A DNA stretch of 10,402 bases from NCBI GenBank assembly GCA_035656655.1, contig DASRSE010000252.1, positions 1-10,402 on the forward strand. The letters run 5' to 3'. Of this stretch, positions 5,488-10,402 are shown in pieces. The stretch is from DASRSE01 sp035656655 (GTDB lineage: Bacteria; Planctomycetota; Planctomycetia; Pirellulales; DASRSE01). Made by a program: the position numbers and the translations under genes. Numbering within the stretch: position 1 is the stretch's first letter; each line of letters begins with the position of its first letter. The notes below the pieces were generated by a model, which had not been told where the DNA came from, did no database searches, and saw nothing but the letters and a program-made list of their open reading frames with translations.

Positions 5488-6858
5488 TTATTCGGGCACG
5501 ATTTCGACCGAGAGGCCGCCGCTGTTGTCGGACAGTTCAGCCGGCGAGTCGTTGATTTTGAAATAGAGCGTGCCAGACCGGTCGGGCGCGATGGTTTGAC
5601 TAAGCCCGACGGCAATCGGCTGCAACAAACCACTCGGGGCGCCGGGCGGCGCGTCATCGTTGTGAACCGCGGCCAGCAGCAAGCCGAGGGGATGGCCGCG
5701 ATAGTAGCGCAGCGAGACGCCGTTGGCTTCGCTGAGCCACGGCTTCGGCAACTTCGCGATCTGATAGCGGCCGCTCGCCCGGAGTCGATATTTCCGGCCG
5801 GCCTCGACGACAAAGCCGCTCGCTTGCCAGCCGCGATCGGCGCGCAGCGTCGCCGTGCCTCCGGCGGAGGCGAGCGGTTTGCCGATCTGAAAGTCGATCG
5901 CAGCGCGATCGAAGTCGTAGCCATATTCGAGCGTCGCGATGAACAGCTGCCACTCTTCGGTAACCAAGGGCCAATCGGTTTTGAAGCGCTCTTGAAAGCG
6001 GGCGTTGAAGTCGCGGTGATCAACATCCTTGACGGCGTCGCGAAACCGATCGCGATACTTCGGATGGCCATTGAAAAACGCCGTTGCCGCCCAACTCCAG
6101 CCATACGGCTCGGTCGTCAGAAATTGGCTCGGTTGAAATCGCAAGACCTGGGCCAACGAATGGGCTTGATTCTTGGCGAACGCGTCCTTCACGATCTTGA
6201 TGCGGCCCCAGCCTGGCACGTCCTCTTTTTTGTCCGGCATGATGCCGAGGGTCAGCTTGCCATCGACCCAGCGATGCGTGGCGAGAAGCTCGGCCAGTCC
6301 TTCCATGTACCACGGCGGCCCGCAGCTATTGAACTGGGTTCGCATGAAGGCATGTGTCCCTTCATGCAGCAGCAAATGCCGCCGATAGTAATCGGTTGTT
6401 TGCTCGTTTACCCAGATTTCGTAGTCGACTTCATAGCCGTGCAGAAACTTGGGCAAATCGGCCGGCAGTAGTTTGCTCTGCCGAAATCGCTCCTGCTCGC
6501 CCATCAAAAAGCCGTTGATCCGCCAATCGGCCAACCGCGCAGGGTCGCAATGAAAATAGGCGCACCATTGCGGAAAGGCCTGGTCGAAGATCTGCGGCAA
6601 TTCGTCCACTGCCGCATTGGAACCAAGATCGGTATACAGCGTGAGATGTTTGCCCGCGAGCTTGCGCATCCCGGCCGCGCGAATTTGCGCATCGTCGAAC
6701 TTGCGCGGCGGCCGTGGCGGCGGCAAGTCGGCGAAGCTTGGCGCGGCCGGACCGGGCTCGGCCTGCGGACCGGGCGTCGCGGCGAAAGCCGCGCAGCCCA
6801 GGAATAGGGCCAGGACGGGCACCCAGCGGAAACGAAGATGCGGGCGGATGCGCTGCAT
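5488..6858 (-). CDS. Secreted gluzincin-like metallopeptidase with C-terminal PA-IL lectin domain
   Basis: This encodes 456 residues. Residues 1-27 are a signal peptide, followed by a Pro/Ala-rich linker (28-52). The middle domain (about 65-310) carries H165-E-G-T-H169 in L-L-L-H-E-G-T-H-A-F and W-Y-M-E186-G-L-A-E, the zinc ligands and glutamate arrangement of gluzincin 'peptidase MA'/DUF1570-like enzymes. The C-terminal domain (about 325-456) has W-Q-A-S-G (344-348), G-R-K-Y-R-L-R-A-S-G-R-Y (354-365), and F-K-I-N-D (433-437) followed by D-N-S-G-G (444-448). These match the fold and calcium-site pattern of PA-IL/LecA-type galactose-binding lectins. So it is probably an exported hydrolase directed to a sugar-bearing surface or polysaccharide; the substrate is unknown. 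The ATG (6856-6858) has no strong Shine-Dalgarno. It is divergent from the membrane-protein gene at 6945. Peptidase activity is predicted, not shown. Confidence 0.85.
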   Translation of the reverse strand: MQRIRPHLRFRWVPVLALFLGCAAFAATPGPQAEPGPAAPSFADLPPPRPPRKFDDAQIRAAGMRKLAGKHLTLYTDLGSNAAVDELPQIFDQAFPQWCAYFHCDPARLADWRINGFLMGEQERFRQSKLLPADLPKFLHGYEVDYEIWVNEQTTDYYRRHLLLHEGTHAFMRTQFNSCGPPWYMEGLAELLATHRWVDGKLTLGIMPDKKEDVPGWGRIKIVKDAFAKNQAHSLAQVLRFQPSQFLTTEPYGWSWAATAFFNGHPKYRDRFRDAVKDVDHRDFNARFQERFKTDWPLVTEEWQLFIATLEYGYDFDRAAIDFQIGKPLASAGGTATLRADRGWQASGFVVEAGRKYRLRASGRYQIAKLPKPWLSEANGVSLRYYRGHPLGLLLAAVHNDDAPPGAPSGLLQPIAVGLSQTIAPDRSGTLYFKINDSPAELSDNSGGLSVEIVPE

Positions 6859-6893
6859 GTTACGATAACGATGCGGAGAAGGGCCCCGCCTCT

Positions 6894-6922
6894 AATTTAC
6901 CACGTTTGGCCTAAGCCGTCAG
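6894..6922 (-). promoter_or_regulatory. Possible promoter of the lectin-peptidase gene
   Basis: On the - strand, CTGACG (6917-6922) and TAAATT (6894-6899) are 17 nt apart; each matches the sigma-70 consensus at four of six positions. This would give a leader of about 28 nt. It lies in the 86-bp gap between two divergent genes. Confidence 0.35.
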
Positions 6923-6944
6923 TCGACTCGATTGACTTGCCCCT

Positions 6945-7568
6945 ATGCTCGATCTGCCGAGTTCGACTTTTCGCCGCCGGCTGGGCGGAGCGCACGCGGG
7001 CGTTTCGTTGCTAGCGGCCGTCGGACTCATCCTCCTGGTCGGCGATGTAATTTGCAATCCGCGCGCGTTGCAAGTGGCCGAATACGCGCGGCCGGTCCTC
7101 TTGCTCGAGATGGCCGGCGGTTTGTACTTGGCTTTTTTCTGCGTGATTCACGCGCGGTGGGGTTCGCTGTTGCGGCGCGAACGGCATCTCGCACCGGGGG
7201 TGAAAGTTTCGATCGGCACGGCGCATGCCGTGATTCTCATCGCAGTGATGCTCGTCTTGGGCCGCCAGTTCGATTCGCGGATTTTAATCGCCGGGCTAGA
7301 ACTGCCTTTGACGGTTTGGTTCACGCTCGCGGCGGTGGGAATGATTCTATCCTTCGCCGAACTCGGTTACGATCGGTGGCGCGGACAGCCATTTGCCGAG
7401 CAGCGCCGCGGCGCGACGCTCGCCGGCTGGAAACACCAGATTCCGCCGCTGATCGTGGCGGGACTTCTGGCCACCGCGATTTGGTATCTGGAATCGCGCC
7501 CGTTGCCGGGCCTGCCGCGGATGCATCCGCAATTTATTGCCCCGGCGGACGGTAGCGATCATGGATAA
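6945..7568 (+). CDS. Five-helix inner-membrane protein, function unknown
   Basis: This encodes 207 residues. Hydrophobic stretches at about 17-37, 50-69, 88-106, 112-139 and 166-183 suggest five transmembrane helices. Positive residues cluster before the first helix (R10-R-R) and between helices 2 and 3 (R-R-E-R, 77-80). The short C-terminal tail is hydrophilic. The ATG is the first start after an in-frame TGA at 6933-6935; no clear ribosome binding site precedes it, so the transcript may be nearly leaderless. An overlapping ORF in another frame (6932-7555) is arginine-rich and lacks this pattern, so it is rejected. No catalytic motif or family is recognised. It is the first + strand gene before the rplY-pth-rpsF-ssb cluster but separated from rplY by 304 bp. 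Confidence 0.75.
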   Translation: MLDLPSSTFRRRLGGAHAGVSLLAAVGLILLVGDVICNPRALQVAEYARPVLLLEMAGGLYLAFFCVIHARWGSLLRRERHLAPGVKVSIGTAHAVILIAVMLVLGRQFDSRILIAGLELPLTVWFTLAAVGMILSFAELGYDRWRGQPFAEQRRGATLAGWKHQIPPLIVAGLLATAIWYLESRPLPGLPRMHPQFIAPADGSDHG

Positions 7569-7688
7569 GCTCGCCGAGGGGGGCACGGACTCGCGGCTTC
7601 AAAACGGCGAGACATTCGCCCTTCGTTGGCAAATCGCCACGGGGCGTGTGCCGGCTGCCGCGACCGCTAGAATTTCTCCTCTTTGGAC

Positions 7689-7716
7689 TTGAAAACTTCC
7701 AAGTTTCGGGCACAAT
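7689..7716 (+). promoter_or_regulatory. Possible promoter of rplY cluster
   Basis: TTGAAA (7689-7694) is followed after 16 nt by CACAAT (7711-7716), which matches TATAAT at four of six positions. It would give a leader of about 150 nt containing the hairpin at 7810-7848. Confidence 0.35.
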
Positions 7717-7809
7717 GGTGGATTCTTCCCGGCGGATGGACCGCGGTGGCAGGGCGCCCGTGCGTCCTCCCGAATCGGTCCGCGCCGCGAAATCTCGATT
7801 CATTTCCGT

Positions 7810-7848
7810 GCGCCGCGGTCGCAATCTTTGTGACGCCGTGCGCGGCGC
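7810..7848 (+). promoter_or_regulatory. GC-rich hairpin in the rplY leader
   Basis: GCGCCGCG (7810-7817) pairs perfectly with CGCGGCGC (7841-7848); the 23-nt loop has a weaker inner stem (GTCGCA with TGTGAC, one mismatch). It ends about 14 nt before the Shine-Dalgarno of rplY, a position suited to translational control, but no known ribosomal-protein leader motif is recognised. Confidence 0.4.
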
Positions 7849-7872
7849 CCCTGCATTCTTTGAGGAGCCGTC

Positions 7873-8505
7873 ATGGCGGAAAAACTGTCGGTCAAAATTC
7901 GTACGGAGCATGGCAAGCAGCAAGTCAAAAAGCTGCGTCGGGCCGGTTTCATTCCTGCCATTCTCTATGGCCACGGCCAAGAGAACGTCAATCTGGCGGT
8001 GAATGCCGAAGCGGTCGCCTTGGCGCTGCGGCACGGCAGTCGCTTCGTCAATCTGACGGGCGAAGTCACCGATAGCGCGCTGATTCGCGACTTGCAGTGG
8101 GACACGTATGGCCTCGAGGTGTTGCATCTCGACTTCGCGCGGGTTTCGCAAGACGAACGGATTCACTTGAAAGTTGCCGTGGAGTTGAAGGGGACCGCGC
8201 AAGGGGTCAAGGATGGCGGCGTGATCCAGCACATCATCCACGACATCGAGATCGAGTGCACGCCAACGTCGATTCCAGAGAAAATCTTCGTCAACGTGAC
8301 GAACCTTGCATTGGGCGCGCATATCACGGCCGGCGAGATCGTTTTGCCTGGCGGAGCGAAACTGTTGTCGCCCGACGCCGAAGAAATCGTCGCCCAATGC
8401 GTGACGCCGGCTGAACAGCCGGAAGAAGGCGCGGCCGCCGGCGAAGGAAACGAACCGGAACTGATCCGCAAGGCGAAGGAAGAGGGAGCCGACGAAGAGG
8501 CTTAG
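7873..8505 (+). CDS. rplY: 50S ribosomal protein bL25, long CTC/TL5 form
   Basis: The protein binds 5S rRNA in the large ribosomal subunit. At 210 residues it is the two-domain CTC form (as in Thermus TL5 or Bacillus Ctc), not the 94-residue E. coli form. The N-terminal RNA-binding domain (about 1-95) carries R-R-A-G-F-I-P-A-I-L-Y-G (22-33) and V-L-H-L-D-F (about 83-88). The C-terminal beta domain (about 98-178) has G-V-K-D-G-G-V-I-Q-H (111-120), typical of the family. The tail from about 179 is rich in Glu and Ala and probably disordered. The start is firm: GAGGAG stands 5 nt before the ATG. It leads the cluster rplY-pth-rpsF-ssb, an order found in many bacteria. Confidence 0.96.
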   Translation: MAEKLSVKIRTEHGKQQVKKLRRAGFIPAILYGHGQENVNLAVNAEAVALALRHGSRFVNLTGEVTDSALIRDLQWDTYGLEVLHLDFARVSQDERIHLKVAVELKGTAQGVKDGGVIQHIIHDIEIECTPTSIPEKIFVNVTNLALGAHITAGEIVLPGGAKLLSPDAEEIVAQCVTPAEQPEEGAAAGEGNEPELIRKAKEEGADEEA

Positions 8506-8586
8506 AGCCACAACCAAAAGACGACCGCGGAGTTTTCGTCTCAGTGCACTGCTCACCTCAGCGGAGAGCTCGCTCGGCCGAAATCG

Positions 8587-8612
8587 CGGCGAGCGCGGTC
8601 CTCTCGCCGTTT
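8587..8612 (+). terminator. Weak terminator or attenuator between rplY and pth
   Basis: CGGCGAG (8587-8593) pairs with CTCGCCG (8603-8609) across a 9-nt loop and is followed by only TTTA. It may reduce read-through from rplY into pth, but the U-tract is short. Confidence 0.35.
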
Positions 8613-8628
8613 ACGCGGCAAGCCCATT

Positions 8629-8708
8629 GCAGTAGCCCATGCGGCAGTGGCCCGCGCGGCAGTGGAAGTATGGCGGTGGCAGTGACGGCGATGGCAGTGA
8701 CGGCCGGA
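8629..8708. repeat. Degenerate 15-bp repeat in the pth leader
   Basis: The word GCAGTG or GCAGTA recurs at 8629, 8644, 8659, 8679 and 8694: spacings of 15, 15, 20 and 15 bp. The last two units share GCAGTGACGGC. The block ends 16 bp before the pth ATG and so lies in its leader. Confidence 0.7.
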
Positions 8709-8724
8709 CAAAGGCTGGCGAAAC

Positions 8725-9282
8725 ATGAAATTGGTCGTCGGACTGGGAAATCCCGGTCGAAAATATCAAGCCACGCGACACAATGTTGGTTTTGAAGTGG
8801 TCCAGGAGTTGGCCAAGCGGCATGGACGGTCGGAACCGAAGGAAAAATTTCAAGGCGAGTTGGTGACGGGCGAAGTCGGCGGAGAAAAGCTGCTCCTCCT
8901 CTGTCCCCGGACGTTTATGAATTTGAGTGGGGCAAGCGTCCTCGAGGCGCGCGATTTTTACAAATTGGCCGACACCGACCTGTTGGTTGTGTGCGACGAC
9001 TTTCAGTTGCCGCTAGCGAAGTTGCGGATTCGTCCGCAAGGCTCCGCCGGGGGGCAAAAAGGGCTGGCCGATGTGATTCGCCGCTTGGGGACCGAACAAA
9101 TCCCTCGGCTGCGGATTGGGGTTGGCGATTTGCCCAGCGGTTGGGACCCTGCCGATTTCGTTCTCGGCCGGTTTACCAAAGCGCAGCAGCCCGAGGCGGA
9201 GGTTTCCTTTCAATTGGCGGCCGATGCGGTCGAGTTGTGGGCGACCGCCGGTATCGCGGCCGCCATGAATCGGTATAATTGA
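8725..9282 (+). CDS. pth: Peptidyl-tRNA hydrolase
   Basis: The enzyme cleaves the ester bond of peptidyl-tRNAs released from stalled ribosomes and so recycles tRNA. At 185 residues it has the usual bacterial Pth length. The N-terminal V-G-L-G-N-P-G (5-11) and T-R-H19-N-V-G-F hold N9 and catalytic H19; T-F-M-N66-L-S-G and C-D91-D supply the other active-site residues, matching E. coli N10, H20, N68 and D93. S-A-G-G-Q-K-G-L (107-114) stands where E. coli has G-G-H-N-G-L, so the residue equivalent to N114 is lysine. The start matches the family N-terminus (M-K-L-V-V-G-L-G-N-P-G), although the Shine-Dalgarno is weak (AAAGG about 10 nt upstream). It lies 219 bp after rplY and 102 bp before rpsF. 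Confidence 0.96.
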   Translation: MKLVVGLGNPGRKYQATRHNVGFEVVQELAKRHGRSEPKEKFQGELVTGEVGGEKLLLLCPRTFMNLSGASVLEARDFYKLADTDLLVVCDDFQLPLAKLRIRPQGSAGGQKGLADVIRRLGTEQIPRLRIGVGDLPSGWDPADFVLGRFTKAQQPEAEVSFQLAADAVELWATAGIAAAMNRYN

Positions 9283-9330
9283 GCTGCACGAAATCCCCTT
9301 GAAGCGACCATCCACGCGAACTACCCACGC

Positions 9331-9343
9331 GGGCCGACGGCCC
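9331..9343 (+). promoter_or_regulatory. Small GC hairpin in the rpsF leader
   Basis: GGGCC (9331-9335) and GGCCC (9339-9343) can pair around GAC, 41 nt before the rpsF start. S6:S18-binding leader motifs with a conserved CCG are known upstream of rpsF in many bacteria. A CCG is present here, but the fold is too short to claim that motif. Confidence 0.25.
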
Positions 9344-9371
9344 CGGAATCATCCAGAGCAAAATCCTGCAC

Positions 9372-9377
9372 GAGGAG
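9372..9377 (+). promoter_or_regulatory. Ribosome binding site deciding the rpsF TTG start
   Basis: GAGGAG stands 7 nt before TTG at 9385-9387. The next ATG (9409-9411, residue 9) would cut into the first beta strand of bS6, so TTG is the start. Confidence 0.8.
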
Positions 9378-9384
9378 CGAAGTC

Positions 9385-9822
9385 TTGTCTGAGCACGTCT
9401 ATGAAGGAATGTTTATTCTCGATTCGAATCGTTACGCTCGAGATCCGAGCGGCGTCTCCAATCAGATTCCCGAAATGATCCAGCAGTTGGGGGGCAAGAT
9501 GCTGGCGAGCCGGCTCTGGGAAGAGCGGCGGCTGGCCTATCCCATCAATGGCCACAAAAAGGGGACTTATTGGCTGACCTATTTCGCGATTAATTCCGAT
9601 CAGATCAGCGCCATCAATCGCCAATCGCAATTGAACGAAGCGATCATTCGCTCGCTGGTGCTCTGGATCGACCCGCGGATTGCCGACGCGATGGTGACCC
9701 ATGCTCTCACGGGCGGCGGTCCGAAGGCGCCGGCTGAACCGACGAAGACCGCGCCGATCGAAGAAGAAGTCGGCGTCGACGCGATTGCCGAAATTGGCGA
9801 GATTGAAGAGGTCGAAGAATAA
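9385..9822 (+). CDS. rpsF: 30S ribosomal protein bS6
   Basis: The protein binds 16S rRNA together with bS18 on the platform of the small subunit. Family features are Y-E-G-M-F-I-L (6-12) in the first strand, the helix with I-P-E-M-I-Q-Q-L-G-G, the R-R-L-A-Y-P-I segment (about 49-55) and G-T-Y-W-L-T-Y-F. The 145 residues exceed the core of about 100 because of an acidic C-terminal tail from about residue 115 (E-E-E-V, then E-I-E-E-V-E-E), similar to the Glu tail that is modified by RimK in E. coli; whether this one is modified is unknown. It starts at TTG with a strong Shine-Dalgarno. It is followed after 116 bp by ssb; no rpsR (bS18) gene lies between them, and what follows ssb is outside the window. 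Confidence 0.95.
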   Translation: MSEHVYEGMFILDSNRYARDPSGVSNQIPEMIQQLGGKMLASRLWEERRLAYPINGHKKGTYWLTYFAINSDQISAINRQSQLNEAIIRSLVLWIDPRIADAMVTHALTGGGPKAPAEPTKTAPIEEEVGVDAIAEIGEIEEVEE

Positions 9823-9924
9823 TCGGTTTGAAACCATTCTTAACGCGCGATCTGCCGTGCCGGCCGAAGGTCGGAGCGTGCCGTCGCTATACCCGTTTGT
9901 TTTGCAGCTCTCGCCCGCGCACGA

Positions 9925-9930
9925 AAGGAG
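9925..9930 (+). promoter_or_regulatory. Ribosome binding site of ssb
   Basis: AAGGAG lies 8 nt before the ATG at 9939-9941 and fixes the ssb start. Confidence 0.8.
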
Positions 9931-9938
9931 ACCAGAGC

Positions 9939-10402
9939 ATGGCCAGCTTCAATCGCGTCATCCTGATCGGCAACATGACGCGCGATCCCGAGTTGCGCTA
10001 CATCCCCAGCGGCATGGCGGTCAGCGAGATCGGCTTGGCGGTGAACGACCGCCGCAAGGGAAACAACGGCGAATGGATTGAAGAAACGACCTTCGTTGAC
10101 GTCACCCTCTGGGGTCGCACGGCCGAAGTCGCCTCGGAATATCTGAGCAAGGGTTCGCCCGTCTTCATCGAAGGCCGGTTGAAGCTGGACCAATGGGAAA
10201 AAGACGGCAAGAAAAACTCCAAACTCCGCGTCGTCTGTGAAAAGCTCCAACTGATCGGCGCCAAGGGGAGCGGCGGACCAGGCGGGGGAGGCGGTGGACA
10301 AGGGGGCGGTGGACAAGGGGGCGGTGGGTACGGCGGCCAGCGCTCGGCCCCAGGCCGCGGCTCCCCGCGCGGCGCTCCGCAGCACGAAGACTCTGGCCAA
10401 CC
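9939..10402 (+). CDS. ssb: Single-stranded DNA-binding protein, C-terminus cut by window edge
   Basis: It coats single-stranded DNA in replication, repair and recombination. The 154 visible residues begin M-A-S-F-N-R-V-I-L-I-G-N, the normal SSB start. The OB fold (about 1-107) holds D-P-E-L-R-Y (16-21), E-E-T-T-F-V-D-V-T-L-W-G-R (48-60) and the aromatic residues W58 and W86 typical of ssDNA binding. A Gly/Gln-rich linker (about 110-134) follows. The acidic tip usual for SSB (D-D-x-P-F) is not reached, so the protein is truncated only by the window. It is the last gene visible in the rplY-pth-rpsF cluster, as often seen in bacteria where rpsF and ssb are neighbours. Confidence 0.95.
   Translation, partial: MASFNRVILIGNMTRDPELRYIPSGMAVSEIGLAVNDRRKGNNGEWIEETTFVDVTLWGRTAEVASEYLSKGSPVFIEGRLKLDQWEKDGKKNSKLRVVCEKLQLIGAKGSGGPGGGGGGQGGGGQGGGGYGGQRSAPGRGSPRGAPQHEDSGQ
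10291..10328 (+). repeat. 15-bp in-frame repeat in the ssb linker
   Basis: GCGGTGGACAAGGGG occurs at 10291-10305 and 10306-10320, with a partial third copy (8 bp) at 10321-10328. It is in frame and encodes G-G-G-Q-G units of the flexible SSB linker, so repeat slippage could change linker length without a frameshift. Confidence 0.85.

Larger units (their letters stand above)
7569..7872 (+). other. Gap and leader upstream of rplY
   Basis: These 304 bp hold no convincing gene. A weak promoter candidate (7689-7716) and a GC hairpin (7810-7848) lie in it, and GAGGAG stands 5 nt before the rplY ATG. The first 120 bp show nothing recognisable. Confidence 0.5.

Noticed and set aside
5380..6471. 363-residue open frame on the + strand
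   Set aside because: It is antisense to the lectin-peptidase gene and begins inside the 40-bp repeats. The - strand product has a signal peptide, HEGTH and lectin motifs.
7534..8556. 340-residue open frame on the - strand
   Set aside because: It is antisense to bL25, whose identity is clear. The composition is that of a shadow frame.

Overview
The window looks like a piece of a planctomycete chromosome, probably of the Pirellulales type. This is inferred from the mix of genes, not from a search: a C-terminal piece with an H-X(9-10)-DG-like signature, long GC-rich gene-poor gaps, many secreted proteins of unknown role, and a bL25-Pth-bS6-SSB housekeeping cluster with gaps of about 100-220 bp between genes instead of tight overlaps. 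Two genes (the C39 peptidase and bS6) appear to start at TTG.

Layout. 1-547 (+): the C-terminal part of a protein cut by the left edge. 601-644: a perfect 16-bp-stem terminator between convergent genes. 712-1065 (-): a small tyrosine-rich secreted protein with its own consensus-like promoter at 1219-1246. 1492-3447 (-): two genes in line, a MetA-pathway-type outer-membrane beta-barrel (upstream) and a C39-type cysteine peptidase lipoprotein (downstream). The pair resembles the FapF/FapD couple of the Pseudomonas functional-amyloid export system. 3448-4071: a long gap with GC palindromes. 4072-4959 (+): an unrecognised soluble protein. 4980-5396: a repeat cluster with two near-identical 86-bp palindromes of the ATTCCCGC...GCGGGAAT type and a 40-bp repeat unit. 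5488-6858 (-): a secreted zinc-peptidase-like protein (HEGTH) with a C-terminal PA-IL (LecA)-like lectin domain. 6945-7568 (+): a five-helix membrane protein.

7569-10402 (+): the conserved information-processing cluster rplY/ctc (bL25), pth, rpsF (bS6) and ssb, the last cut by the right edge. These act at the ribosome (bL25 on 5S rRNA, bS6 on the 30S subunit), in recycling of peptidyl-tRNA, and on single-stranded DNA. Hairpins and short 15-bp repeats lie in the leaders of rplY and pth.

The best candidate for an undescribed system is the 712-3447 region: an outer-membrane pore, a C39 peptidase and, as a separate unit just downstream, a small secreted protein that could be an exported or processed substrate. 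The link between the third gene and the other two is only positional. The lectin-peptidase fusion and the palindrome/40-bp repeat cluster are the next most interesting items.
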